Source: Coccinella septempunctata
Lineage: Eukaryota > Arthropoda > Insecta > Coleoptera > Coccinellidae
Reading direction: 5' to 3'
Length of the DNA: 64,000 nucleotides
Assembly (NCBI RefSeq): GCF_907165205.1
Contig: NC_058192.1
Span: 19,034,001 to 19,098,000 of the forward strand
Of the stretch, positions 10,845 to 22,135 are shown piece after piece. How positions within the stretch are numbered: position 1 is the first letter of the stretch; each line of letters starts with the position of its first letter. A program made the translations under genes and the position numbers. The notes beneath the pieces are model-generated. The model was not told the DNA's origin. It ran no database searches and saw only the letters and a list, made by a program, of their open reading frames with translations.

Positions 10845-10982
10845 ATGACCAAAACGAAACTCAAAAGACAAACAAAATTTAAAGAAAAATTGAAAATGAT
10901 TAATGAAATAGATCCTAATACGACCCTAGATAATTTGTTATCTGAGTTATCGCAAAGCAATAGGAAAAAACTTATCTCGTGA
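10845..10982 (+). CDS. Small open frame, 45 codons, Lys-rich, unknown
   Basis: An ATG at 10845 opens a frame beginning MTKTKLKRQTKFKEKLKMIN and ending with KKLIS before TGA. The product is very basic, with a leucine-rich helix in its second half (LDNLLSELSQ). No family is recognised and no splice signals were identified. It could be a fragment of a transposon gag-type protein or simply chance. Confidence 0.15.
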   Translation: MTKTKLKRQTKFKEKLKMINEIDPNTTLDNLLSELSQSNRKKLIS

Positions 10983-11676
10983 TTACTGAATCAACCATAT
11001 GGTTTCGTTTAGGATATTGGCCAGTTCTATTTTTACGTGAGAAGAAAAAAGAAGACTAAGAATTGCCGAAAATTCATCATTATTGAGTTAGTCAAACGGT
11101 TTTATGAAATGGCTCATTTCGATACCAGCTGACAAAAAAATACTTACAATCAAGTGTAAAAAATAGAATATTAGTTCAAAATCTCACCAATTCTTCTGAG
11201 TTATTCACAAATTTTTTTACATCTTCTTCTAGTGAGAACCTTCAAGAATCATCGTCAAAATGGGATGAAATAGGTTAACAATACTAGCACTTTGTCAACA
11301 TAAGCCAACTATCTTAATTTTCTACACTTTTTTACAACAATATGTTTATGTTTTGTTTCGTTTTTTCGATACCGGAGTCACCTTCCACAGTCCCGTACTT
11401 GAAATTCAATTAATTTCTGTCGAGCCTTTAGCTAGGGGTTGTAGCTCAGCTATCTTGAATATTTTATATAGACAATTTGTCGTGAAATGACTTTTTTGAT
11501 GAATTCTACCTTCTATCACCTCTTTCACCTATCTACTCTTCTCACCTCTGAAAATACCCTGTATTACTGGGAGATTCTTTCAACTGCGTATAATAGAATG
11601 TTTGCTACTTTGTCCCCTATTTCGAGATCCTAAATAAACTTTTGAACTCGGATATTGGCCTTCAATAGTTATCGCT
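10983..11676. other. No gene; holds one copy of a shared block of about 95 bp at 11426-11520
   Basis: The block CTAGGGGTTGTAGCTCAGC...ATATAGACAATTT...GATGAATTCTAC at 11426-11520 is repeated at 50285-50385 in the same orientation, so it is part of a dispersed repeat. Nothing else is recognised. Confidence 0.5.
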
Positions 11677-11995
11677 AAAACCCCAGACAACAGGGAACCC
11701 AGCCCACGTACCACAAGCTCACGACAAGCACACGACTCGACAATAATTCCGTTTTTCCCCTTTTTTCCTGCCTTATCTTTAAGTCGAATAGTTGAAAATT
11801 TGTACCAAAGATGATCGGTATTCTCTGTATGAACATCTTGTTAACACGAAAACTGTCGGGTGTAATTAGATTGCCGACAACGCTTCATCGAATTCGACAT
11901 CGATAAGTTGTCGATAGATTGTCGATATGTCGATCGATCGTTGTACCACTGCTGGTTTCTAGTCGAAGACAGGGTTCCCTGTTGCCTGGGGTTTT
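11677..11995. mobile_element. Miniature inverted-repeat element, 319 bp
   Basis: A 24-bp terminal inverted repeat starts AAAACCCCAGACAACAGGGA on the left (11677-11700). Its complement ends TGTTGCCTGGGGTTTT on the right (11972-11995), with one mismatch. The interior has a run of TCGAT-type words (CGATAAGTTGTCGATAGATT) and no coding capacity. No unambiguous target duplication was seen. Confidence 0.72.
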
Positions 11996-13877
11996 CTATT
12001 TCCCCTATAAAGAATAGCTGGCGCTAGAGAACACCGGAAAACGCCTTCACACCAGTTAAAAAAAGTGGTGAAAGAAACCTTGCCAAATCTAACGGTAAAT
12101 AACATTCCTCTTGTTTTGCCTCGATCCATGAAATTCTCGTTCATTAAACTTGAGGAGACCGTTTTTTTCTGACCGGAAAGTAGGTTTCCCCGAAGTCATC
12201 CTAGCGTTTCAAAGCATGTTACTCGAAACGGGAGTACTCAAACTCCTCTCTCGAGGCAATCTCAAAGCGAGCGGCATTCATTCAGTCGTTATTTCCATTA
12301 TTGTAAACCCACATCGTCTCGCGAATCACAGCAATTTAAAATTCTTCAAAATGACTCACTTCACCCCCCGTCAAAGAGTCATTCTTTTTCCGCCTCTCCA
12401 TGTTATTTTGGTAGAGTGGTTCGCCTTTGTAGGGAGAGAAGCCGTGAATATTTCATTGCTCCCCGGTTTTTTTTTCTTCTTCAGTTCCGTCTGTAAAAAT
12501 TATATTTCAGCATCCAGGTATACGAAGTTATACTGATGCGTTTCGTGAATGAAAATTCTTTATGTTGTGAATAAGTTCGAAATTCTCTACATTCGGTAGT
12601 TTTTTAAGCTTGTCGACAGCCTTTTTACTTCATCCAATTCTAACTCATCATGAGTGGAGTATTTCGGAATTGGTTTAATGTTCGAATGAAGAAGTGAAAT
12701 TCCAGGTATTTGAGTATAAGATATTCAGAAGGAAATATTGCGATCCTAAAGTACTCTCATCACCATACAGGGTCTTCATAAACGATTGTAACAGTACATT
12801 GATTTTAAATCTTTTGTAAACAGAAGGTTCACGAAAATTCGGAAACAATTGAGAATAAAATAATAATAATGAAAGAAAATTCCGAAATTCCATAATATTC
12901 GACATTACAGACACAGAGACAGATCCTGCAAAGATCAAAATCTTTTATATATCAAATGGATTGACCCAATCGATCTACAATAAGTTGATATTACAGAGAG
13001 AATAAAAATGTCAGTTGAGAGCTCATTTTTCTGAAAATGCCTGAGGGATTGTGTTTTAATAAATATTTTTGAGGGTCAAAACTATTTTTTCTTAGAATCG
13101 GAAAGTAAATTTTTATTCCAGACAGTTATTCTTTTCGTAGAAATGAGTGTGTAACTTTTCTCTACCTTCTTTCAGAAATTTTCCTTACATGAATAGCGAA
13201 AAAATTCAAAGTGTTATTCCTCAATAATACCTTGTGCGATAATATTCCTTTTAGAATTATTGAACAGAAAGCACGGGACGTTTCAGAAAGGTTGCAGCGT
13301 CATTTATTTCGTGTACACTTGAAAAATATATGTATAACGAAGTATTGGTGAAATGGTTGGAGTTCTTGCGTTGCAAATTGGCGAATGCGTAAAAGAAGTG
13401 ACCACCGACCTCATACCGCTGATATTTTTACGATAAATTGAATTTATTTCCTCTTAACGGCATTATAACAGTTCGGGTCGAAGTTAACGATGGTAAATCA
13501 CCGATTTCAACGTCTTTTCATGTTCGTTTTCGGTACTCTGGCCGTTTTATTGCAGTTGTAATGGGAGGTTGCCTGGACCGTCTTCTGCTTCGATTTAACG
13601 ATTCCTCGAAAGAAACTCTCTGAATTCTGTAGCTGAAATTTGATAGTTATATCAAAAGGGCAGCAAAAAAATGTGTTCGCAATCCAAAACTTTCAGCAAA
13701 ATCAAACAAATTGAGTTAAAAATGTCACAATCAAGTGATTAAGTGGTACAAAATAGATTGAGCTCTGACTCGGATTAAAACATTGATATTGAATTGAATA
13801 CACAAATTAGATAGGAGATAGGATTAGGAGGTGTCACCTAGAAATATTTTGTTAAAATGACAATAGTCATATTTCAC
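11996..13877. other. No gene or repeat recognised
   Basis: AT-rich sequence. A 128-codon open frame at 12150-12536 has low-complexity phenylalanine runs and no family resemblance, and is judged to be chance. Confidence 0.45.
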
Positions 13878-14706
13878 TGGGGAAGTGTTGCACGAGTGAA
13901 TTCCAATTATAATTACAGAAAAATTAATAAGAGGGATCTGGAGTGAAATATACAGGGTGAGTATTTGACGCGTACAAATATTTTAACAGTGGATTCTCGA
14001 GGTGAAAAGAAAACATTCTTTTCTTCACCATTGTGTTCCGAATCGGCTTGGTTTGAAAGATACAGGCTGTTGAGAATCCGTAAAAAAATTAATTTGAGTA
14101 ATATCTCACAAACGATTTCATCGAATAAAATAAATTTTGAAATATAGTTTTCCATTTATTTAATGAATCTTTTACGGAAACAAAATACCACCCACGTCTT
14201 CCAGTTTTCTTATATGACCATTACGTACCATAAAAATACAAAAAATTCAAAGAACCCAACACTTGAAACTGAGTTGGACGCTATCTAATGAATATTTTCA
14301 TGTTTTGTAAAGTGAAAGTATAATGTATAATGCGCCGTTTTCGAGTATTTTTATGTTCAATAATTAAACAGTGTCTGTGAAATTTGAAAAATTGGGTACA
14401 TTGGCTGAATACAACACTCTGTTTAGAAGATGTGTAGTGTCACAGATTTAGCTAGCTGAAGGTAATTTTGTATTTCCAGGGGTGGCACAGCTCATTGTGA
14501 TGATTTAAATTGGACATATCTTTTTATCAGGGCCGAATCGGAAAGAATGGTATGAAAAAAAGTGTTTTTTTTTGACCTCAATAATTGACTGTTACAATAT
14601 TTGTACGAGTCAAAAACTCACCCTGTATATTTCACTCCAGGTCCCTCTTATTGATTTTTCTGTAATTCTAATTGGAATTCACTCGTACCTACAAAACTTC
14701 CCCAGA
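13878..14706. mobile_element. Palindromic element split at its centre by a second element
   Basis: The outer arms at 13878-13950 (CTGGGGAAGTGTTGCACGAG ... GGAGTGAAATA) and 14628-14706 (TATTTCACTCC ... ACTTCCCCAG) are inverted copies of each other, about 75 bp each. Between them is a 673-bp element (13953-14625) of the TACAGGGTGAG family flanked by TA on both sides. Removing the insert leaves an almost perfect hairpin whose centre is the TA target. Neither part has coding capacity. Confidence 0.75.
13953..14625 (+). mobile_element. TACAGGGTGAG-family miniature element, full-length copy
   Basis: It begins CAGGGTGAGTATTTGACG and ends GTCAAAAACTCACCCTG, flanked by TA. Internal landmarks recur in other copies: GGTTTGAAAGATACAGGCTG, ATGACCATTACGTACCATAA and CAGGGGTGGCACAGCTCATT. 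Related copies lie at 33977-34670 (same orientation) and 35235-36267 (reverse), with fragments at 27.5-27.7, 28.0-28.4, 46.8, 48.0-48.4 and 49.4 kb. The TA duplication suggests Tc1/mariner-type mobilisation; no transposase is encoded. Confidence 0.78.
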
Positions 14707-15954
14707 GATATGTATGGCCACCAAGATATTGCTATATTAGTCACCTTTTAATTTACGGTCAAGTAAAATCTATAAAATGAAATGGAACTTAGTTCTAGAT
14801 TCGAAAGACAAATGAATCTACCCGAGGAATAAATGGATAATGCTCTGATTAATTAAACACAAATATTTCTCTCGTAAAAATATCAATGTCGAGGTCAATG
14901 TCAAAAGAAATCTTTGGTTTTATTTCAATTCAAGAGTGGACATCGGTAGGTATAGAATAACAAGAATATTTAATTCGATACAAATAGTCGCTTCATATAA
15001 TAGGTACAGCTTGTCTTCATTTAATACAGACAGATCTGGTCTGGATAACCTTCGGAAAAGATGGAGTCAATCTGCCACCGCAACTAGATTGGAGAAAATA
15101 CGGCGACATTCATAGCATACTCGATACCATTCGAAGCGCAATTAGTATTCTAAAATGAGAAACGACACGGTACGAATGCCGCTTCTTCCAGAAAACGTCG
15201 TTGCACGCGCAACACTCAACATTTCCAAAGAAACGCACCGAGCCAGCAACGAACAAACAAGTTGGCGAATCCGAATGCTTATGGTCAGAACAGCATCCGT
15301 ATAAGTTAACCGGTTACCGGCAGCAACTTTGGGTACCTTTTTGTCCTCGACCCTACGCGTCGTGCGGAACGTTGCTTTTTATTTCCTTTTTCGCCTCCGC
15401 ACATCTCCCGGACCCACTGGTCGATCTCTGGCAGCATCCGAAGGGGCCACTCGAAACGCCGACTTTGATCCGGATAATGTCGGGTACGAATAATCTAGTT
15501 TTTATCGCGAAACGTTACTCGACGAAGGATGTAACGGTTATGTCGATTTAGGGGACTCCTTTCATGTGGGAAAGATCTTAATTGGCTCGAAAACTTTCTG
15601 CTTGGATTATATTTCATCTCGTGTAACGGATTGGCCGCTTCAACAGAAATCCTGTAATAATGTACCGAAAAAATTATCTTTATGATTGGTGACGAACTCA
15701 GGCTGGATTTTTATGAACCACACAACTGACTTCAAGAGTTACAGTTAAGTGGATTGGGTGGTATAGCTCTAAAGTTCTATCTAAAAAGAACGAAGGAAAC
15801 AAGCATAACTCGGAAATGGCGAATGAAATAAATTTCAGACCTGGTGTGATAAATTGTGAAAATGTAACAGTTTCTTTGGTTACTGTAGCTTAAGACCACA
15901 TTTTGATGGTTTCTGTAGGTTTTCTATGTATAACAGGTTTTTTTTTTAGAACTG
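14707..15954. other. No gene; GC-richer island at about 15185-15560
   Basis: The island holds a 116-codon plus-strand frame without a recognisable domain. It looks single-copy and could be regulatory. The rest is AT-rich. Confidence 0.35.
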
Positions 15955-16260
15955 CTCCCTGCTCTGTTTTCTGCTTCTACCGGGTTTACACGCCAGCCAG
16001 GAAATCCTACTTCCATCGGGGAGAACCGAGCCGGACAAGGGAAGAGGACACAATTGTTCACCACTCTGGTTTCTGCTCCCAAAGGGTTTGCACGCCGGAT
16101 AGGAAATCGTACTCCCAGAACGGTGTGGATTGAAGCCAAGGCTCCAAGTGAGGTACGGAGTGCTGTCCTACCTCTGGACTCAATACAAGGATTTTCTTGG
16201 ATGTTGGTCACAGCGGTTACTCTGTCTCTTGGCACACACATGGTTCCCTTCGCGTAAGGT
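15955..16260. repeat. Two degenerate tandem units of about 103 bp
   Basis: TTCTGCTTCTACCGGGTTTA at 15968 and TTCTGCTCCCAAAGGGTTTG at 16071 are each followed by CACGCC and an AGGAAATC-TACT block. The region has more GC than its neighbours and a 145-codon minus-strand frame (15924-16361) that is probably a by-product of composition. It could be a leader of an unknown retroelement. Confidence 0.4.
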
Positions 16261-16664
16261 ACTAGGACGGTGAAAATTGCAGGGCTACGGAAATAAATCT
16301 TAACAGCAAGAAACGTACTTTGATGTCTCGCAACCCAAGAAAAGTTAGCTAAAATGATCACTCAAAAAAAAATCTCGAAATATCAAAAGGCTCAAAGAAG
16401 AATGAATACTCAATATAAAATGACGACTAAATACAGAATAAGTATACCGGATAAATCACTAATCAGAACTATTATTTCTTAATAAACTTTTTGGGGTTTT
16501 CACTCCCAATCTCTGAAACAAAATCAATTAAAAATGAAATCGATGATTTGCTCCTGCGTAAATTCTTGCACTAATTTGTCAGGAGCAAATTAACTAGAAA
16601 AAAATTGTTGCCTGACAATGAACTGAAAATAAATAAAGTTGAAATTATAATTTTATGTGGTAAC

Positions 16665-16696
16665 GTTTCGGAGTCTATATCAGACTCCTTCATCAG
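16665..16696 (-). ncRNA. Hammerhead-like ribozyme core in the left arm
   Basis: On the minus strand the order is CTGATGA, A, GGAGTC, a 7-nt loop, GACTCC, then GAAAC. This matches the conserved hammerhead core with a perfect 6-bp stem II. In this copy the stem III partner downstream reads AACTTT rather than AACGTT, so stem III is weakened. Confidence 0.5.
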
Positions 16697-17078
16697 ACGA
16701 AAAATCTATTTTTGAAAATCTTCTGAATTGTGGCTTTTGTTTGACATCAATTGTCAATACATAGAAATAGAGACTGCAGAGAAACGTTGATTCATTTAAT
16801 TTTGAAATTACCGGATGACAGCTCCTTCTTTAGTAAATTGATCCAAATATGATCTATTCCTACCGAACGTGTATTCTATTAGATCAAGATAATAATTTGG
16901 CAAATTGTTCGGTAGGAATAGATCATATTTGGATCAATTTACTAAATAAGGAGCTGTCATCCGGTAATTTCAAAATTAAATGAATCAACGTTTCTCTGCA
17001 GTCTCTATTTCTATGTATTGACAATTGATGTCAAACAAAAGCCACAATTCAGAAGATTTTCAAAAATAGATTTTTCGT

Positions 17079-17110
17079 CTGTTGAAGGAGTCTGATATAG
17101 ACTCCGAAAC
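17079..17110 (+). ncRNA. Hammerhead-like core in the right arm, core mutated
   Basis: Same layout as the left arm, but the core reads CTGTTGA instead of CTGATGA, which changes a conserved catalytic adenine. Stem II (GGAGTC/GACTCC) and GAAAC are intact. It is expected to be inactive. Confidence 0.45.
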
Positions 17111-17347
17111 GTTACCACATAAAATTATAATTTCAACTTTATTTATTTTCAGTTCATTGTCAGGCAACAATTTTTTTCTAGTTAATTTGCTCCTGACAAA
17201 TTAGTGCAAGAATTTACGCAGGAGCAAATCATCGATTTCATTTTTAATTGATTTTGTTTCAGAGATTGGGAGTGAAAACCCTAAAAAGTTTATTAAGAAA
17301 TGCAGAATCCTCCCAGAATAAATTTTAATCGATATCAGAACTATTAT

Positions 17348-17915
17348 GAAACAAAACATCACAACGGATTGAATACGGCGTAAAAATACAGATTTAATAC
17401 CTACTCGATTCGCTACTAAATACAGAGTGATGGACCTGCAGAAGAACATCTCCTCTTGCATCACCTGCGGGGTACGGAAACGGTATGTCACTCACGTGCC
17501 AAAAATCGGTTAAATTCGCGTCTATGGAAAAGTGTAGAATCTAGTTTATCGGTACTGACGAACAAAAACTCCCCAGATTCAGGATGCTTTTTACGGTGCT
17601 ACATCGTTTTTCAGAACTGAAAAAAGGGTAAGAACGGTTCGGAATGTTTCCGAAGATGTAGGAATTCTGAACTGGGATAACAATTATGTTAATTAAATCC
17701 AAAACAAAAAATGACCGAATCACTCTGAAAGGAGGGTGAATTCTCAACAAAAAAATGAAACTTACAGTAACAAAAAAAAAAAGAAAGTAGAAAAGTGAGA
17801 ATAGCAACAGTTTCAATGAAACATGAAAATAATGTAAGATTTTCTGCTATGAAATATTTTCAAATCGTCCATTATTCTGTAGTGTAGACAAATATGAGGA
17901 TATATTGAAAACTTC
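17348..17915. other. No feature seen
   Basis: AT-rich sequence between two mobile elements. The short open frames are low in complexity and unrecognised. Confidence 0.45.
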
Positions 17916-18795
17916 TTAGCCTATTATAGAACCAAACAAAATTTCAATGTCAAAATATTTTATTACACAACATATTCTCCTCTTAATTGGATACATTTAT
18001 TACAGCGAACCAGCAACGTCTCTAGACCTTTCGAAAAAAAAATGTTTCTTCTTGCTCTGCAAACCAGACCCCAACAGCTTTTATAACTTTCTCGTTGGAA
18101 AAAAAATTACGACCTTTTGAACTTTTTTTCAGTTGAGGGAAGAGATGATAGTCGAATCGAGCCAAATTCAAACCCTAAATCACGAATCTTAAGACGAAAG
18201 AGGATTGTTCCTATATCCATAGGAACAATCCGCTACATCGTTTTCAAATCGAGCACAGATCGAACGCGATGCTTCTACTTTTGCACGCTTTTGGTAAACA
18301 TTCAAACATTTGGGGATCCATTTTGCAGCAATTTTTCTCATGTCCAAATTGACGTGAACTACATGATGGACGCGTTTGTATGAAATATTAATTGCTTCAG
18401 ATATCCGTTTAAGCCCAATTCGACGGTCTGATAAAATCATGTCATGAACTGCATCGATATTTTCGGGGACTGTCACAGTCCGATCGGTTATCATCTTCAA
18501 TGGAAAATTTACCTCTTTTGAAGCTTGCGTTCCAATTTTTCACGGTCGCATATGAAGGACACTGATCACCAAAGGTATTAAACATATCTCATACTCGGGT
18601 ACTTGATGATGGCTCGATACTCCAAATTTTCGATTTTCACAATCAGTGGATAACTTCTTTCTTTTAATTTATATTGCGTAACTCTGGTTTAGTTTTTCGA
18701 CCTCAAACTTCACACTGACATTTCTAATGAGTTCTTGTTCGTTGCTATGGTAACGCAATATTTTCTTTATACATGGAACAGGTCTAGGCTAACTA
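17916..18795 (-). mobile_element. mariner element with large internal deletion
   Basis: The frame on the minus strand (18189-18500 plus upstream fragments to about 18650) encodes the helix-turn-helix and linker part of a mariner transposase: VPENIDAVHDMILSDRR, then SEAINISYKRVHHVV, then NLDMRKIAAKWIPK. After FENDV the sequence jumps to residues near the third catalytic Asp and DYHLFPQLKK, so about 390 bp carrying the first two catalytic aspartates are gone. At the junction (18202-18231) lies a perfect 13-bp hairpin. Ends carry TTAGCCT-type inverted repeats (17916 and 18795). The copy at 62881-64000 is the same family in opposite orientation. It cannot encode active transposase. Confidence 0.85.
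18202..18231. repeat. Perfect 13-bp hairpin at the mariner deletion junction
   Basis: GGATTGTTCCTAT, loop ATCC, ATAGGAACAATCC. The undeleted mariner copy at 62.9 kb has no such sequence, so it was added when the deletion formed, or marks a later small insertion. Confidence 0.75.
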
Positions 18796-19738
18796 AATAT
18801 CATTACATCCTCGTAAATAGCGTATTTTTAAATTCGATCCTCACGTTTTGAAAAACTTTAATTTGAATTTCTTGATATTCTCACTTTCAAGATTTCAGAG
18901 TTTGTGGTCATCATGCTCAAAGGGTCGATACAAATTGCTTGGAACCAACCGTATTAAAAGTCTCCCTACGGACATCTTCCATTTTTCTGTTATGACATGG
19001 GGAGCTAGATATTAAGGGTGGTATCTTTTCAAATTGACACACTGCGTATGGATCGGTTTAAATTCGATGTGGAGATCAAGGAATCTTCCAAGTTAAAAAA
19101 TACGACAATGCGGGACAATTTAGGCACGGAGGATGCGCACATACATAACAAACAACATATCCAGATGTGCGGTTTGGCAGTTTTCCCTCATTAAGTATGC
19201 ATACCGCTTTTTGCCATCTATAAATGCCGGTACAGAACAACTATTCACGATAGGGTTGCGTTGTTTTTCCTCACGAGAAGCAGTTATACTGTTTTGTCCA
19301 CGAGTTCAAAGGACAAACCCCATACGGACGTCCAGGTAAAGACCGTTATTTATCAAGCGGTACTTATTTCCTACACGGCAGAGTAATGGCGGAGAGTATT
19401 AGGGATTCCTAGGGGTTTAATTCGGAAATGGAGTTATTCAAAGCACACACTCGATTAAATGTCGACGTCTGAGTACTCAGGAGCTGTGATGCATGAAGCT
19501 GGATCCGCAGAGTTGGAAATGGGATTTGCGTATACGGGGGTTAGGAATAAAGTTTACCTTCTCTGTTACAGGTAGTTATAGTTTGTAGTTTGGTAATTTG
19601 GTAAGGGGGTTACAATTCACTGCGACCTTAAGGTCTACTGTCTACATCAGAGCTATTCTCACAAGTGCGCCATCCTGTTACAGGTAAGAGAGCCTATACT
19701 CCATTTAGTTGGGGAGCCCAAGAGGTAAATTCGGGATT
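18796..19738. other. No gene recognised
   Basis: Mixed-composition sequence with no repeat partner and no domain-like frame. Confidence 0.4.
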
Positions 19739-20346
19739 TACTCGAGCGTGTCAGATTAATATAAGGAGAGATACCTTGGACCCTGTAGAGTACCTCTACC
19801 AAAAATTAGACCTGTATATAGGGAGAATTGTCTAGGACAGTCTGTCAGAATAGTGGAAAAAAACGATCATTGGACATACTCGAGGGTTGTATAGAATTTT
19901 ATTATCTACAACTTTCATAATGAATTCAGAAACTATTAGAGGTACAGGAAGGAGGATATTTGAAAAAAATCCCTTTTTTCATTTTCAAACTATCAGATTA
20001 AAAGAACCTTCCCTGATCAGTGTCAGATTAATGAGTCAACACTTCTGCAACACCGAGATTAACCATCTGTATGAAAATTTGACACGTAGGTACAAGTAAC
20101 GAATTTTTTTGCATACACAAAGGACAACTGCAACCTTGCGTCACGTCCTAATTGTCAGTTGCTTGAAAAGTAGCTTCCTTTATTGTACCCATATCCTATA
20201 AAAATCTGATACGCTCGAAATTGTTTTTTACCATTTTCAACTGTTCCGTACGGCCAGCCCCACCACACAAACTGTCCGATTAACATGAATTTATTATCAG
20301 AGACACGTAGGGCATATATACTATCTTAATCTGACACGCTCGAGTA
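19739..20346. mobile_element. Inverted-repeat element of about 600 bp, TA-flanked
   Basis: TA-CTCGAGCGTGTCAGATTAA on the left and TTAATCTGACACGCTCGAG-TA on the right form a perfect 19-bp inverted repeat with TA at both sides. Degenerate echoes of the terminus occur inside (GATACGCTCGAAATTG near 20207). A 70-codon frame inside has no family. It is a probable non-autonomous Tc1/mariner-type element. Confidence 0.72.
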
Positions 20347-21894
20347 TGTACACCTGACAATTTTTTTTACATTTTTGAAAACCTGCAGACGCTTTTCCCA
20401 CCGCTGAAAGTGCATATATCATAGAACCTTTTTTTCTTTCTACCATCTAATCTTTAAAATCCACTAGGTCTCCACGACGCTCGAGTAGATCCCGATTTAG
20501 CATCGTCGGCTACCCAACTCGTTCATCTAAGATTGACATCTCAGGGTATGGAAAGTCAAATTGAAGGTGGTAATAGCCCATATAGTAGAATTTTGACTCG
20601 CGGAATTCAGAGAGAATAAACACTTCATACCAATTATTCATAAGGCGATGCACTTATCGAAGGTAAATATATCGAATTTTGTACTGTTGCTTGTTCTTGG
20701 TTGCTTGTTCTTGGTTGAAGAAATCGAGAAAATAATTGTTTGAATGCTGATTCATTTGATCCCGAATTGCGTATGTGTTTCTCATTTCAAATACAAATAT
20801 TTTAGTTCTGGAACAGAAACTACAGATATTATTGGAGATCTTCTCGGACCTGATATCAACTGCACTGGACTGTCAAATCTGTCTGGGATGTCAATTTTTC
20901 ATCAAGTACATGATTACAACATTGCTTCAACCATAATATGTAATTCCTGAAAATTTCGTTTTGCTGATATTGAAAAGCCAGTAGATATGATCATCTTTGT
21001 AATGGTCCTGAAAATGAAGATGTGAAAGTTTAACCCTGTAATGCTCTCAAATCAAAAGACGCCTACTTCCCATGACGTAACGTATATAATTCAGTGATTC
21101 ATGCAGTAGCGTTCCTGTGGATGGACACGAACAAGATTTGTTTATTTGTTACGATCTCCGTAGACGAGAGGCTCACGTATATGAGCGGAGGAATCTCAAG
21201 ATCAAGACAAAACAGCTGTTGAAGAGGCAGCTCTATTATGTAATTTGTTAGGAAGCAGTGACTGGTGAGTGTTTAGCAGGAACGGGTCATGTCCTACGTC
21301 AGTAGCGTTTATTTCACTGCATTAATCAAGAAGATGCACGCCATGGGTGATGGGCAGATTCTTCCTGACTCTTTTATTTTTCTACGAAATATCATAAACA
21401 ACTAGGGTAGCTTGGAAACGTTTTTTTTTCGTTGATTTCCGGAGAATATAAATATACTTTCGCATCATTTTCAACCTGTTCAAAGAGATACTCGAAGAGA
21501 TCTACAACGGTCTGAGCATTTCGTGTTTTTGAACCATTTCCAATAACGAGTGTCCCCCTGAAATATTTGAATTTTCCATTTGCTTGATTCCGGAGAACTG
21601 TTGAAAAAATCCCTACCTGCTGTCCAAAATTTTTGACTCAATTTCTTTACCTCAATAGTTTTGGAGTTGTAAATTCGAATCCAGTATTATGATTTAGACA
21701 ATTTAGTTAATTTGCAATTGAATATAAGTTCTGGTGGTGCAATGGAAGAATTTACGTCAAATCTCTGGGCTCGTTATGATGAAAATTCAGCAATCAAACT
21801 TACTTTGAAATAGTGAAGTTCTAATATTGTTCCATCATTGTATCAAATTGCATTACCCCCATTACCCAGCTGAAAAGAATGCCCCAAGTCAAAA
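20347..21894. other. No gene recognised
   Basis: AT-rich sequence with GC-neutral patches. A 68-codon plus frame at 20744-20950 has no family resemblance. TTGCTTGTTCTTGG at about 20690 is tandemly doubled. Confidence 0.4.
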
Positions 21895-22135
21895 GGAGGA
21901 GTTCCTCTAACCATAAAAATAATGGATGTTGTGTTTTATGGGTGTGCTTTCCTTAACTCCTTAAGGTTACTGTAGAAGAATAGAATATGTTCAACACTAT
22001 CATCAGTGCTCCTGCACAAACAGCACAGAGAATAACCATTAGGTGCCATATTCTTTAAATGTTTACTGAATCGGTGGCTAGTCATCGCACCAGCCAGTAG
22101 ACTTAGTAGGATACTGATTCCAGATTATACTGTTG
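21895..22135 (-). pseudogene. Relic of an RNase H LINE C-terminus (CCHC-type tail)
   Basis: The minus strand reads LCCLCRSTDDSVEHILFFYS followed by NLKELRKAHP. This matches the tail of the insertion at 42418-43862 (SLCRWCRSTEETVEHILFFC, then NLEDLRMTHLG) and the stub at 49627-49914. Stops and frame changes surround it, so it is an old fragment. Confidence 0.65.

Larger units (their letters stand above)
16476..17333. mobile_element. Large palindromic retroelement-like copy, possibly Penelope-like, with a 14-bp target duplication
   Basis: Two arms of about 395 bp, 16476-16874 and about 16907-17301, are near-perfect inverted copies around a loop of about 38 bp. The right arm continues about 30 bp further, to a TCCTCCCAGAATAAATTTT stretch also seen at the ends of related copies. 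The direct repeat ATCAGAACTATTAT flanks it at 16462-16475 and 17334-17347. Each arm has a small TTGCTCCTG/CAGGAGCAA hairpin and a hammerhead-like core. A long variable target duplication with inverted terminal units and hammerhead motifs fits Penelope-like retroelements as known from animals, but no RT is present, so the class is inference. Confidence 0.6.

Noticed and set aside
11434..11450. tRNA gene suggested by GTTGTAGCTCAGC
   Set aside because: No acceptor-stem partner, no GGTTCGAATCC-type B-box and no cloverleaf; the block is a dispersed repeat.
12150..12536. 128-codon plus-strand open frame
   Set aside because: Poly-Phe run, no domain, no splice-bounded structure and no second copy; likely chance.
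15924..16361. 145-codon minus-strand frame
   Set aside because: It coincides with a degenerate tandem repeat; the frame follows from repeat composition and no protein family is recognised.
18117..18383. 88-codon plus-strand frame
   Set aside because: Antisense shadow of the deleted mariner transposase.
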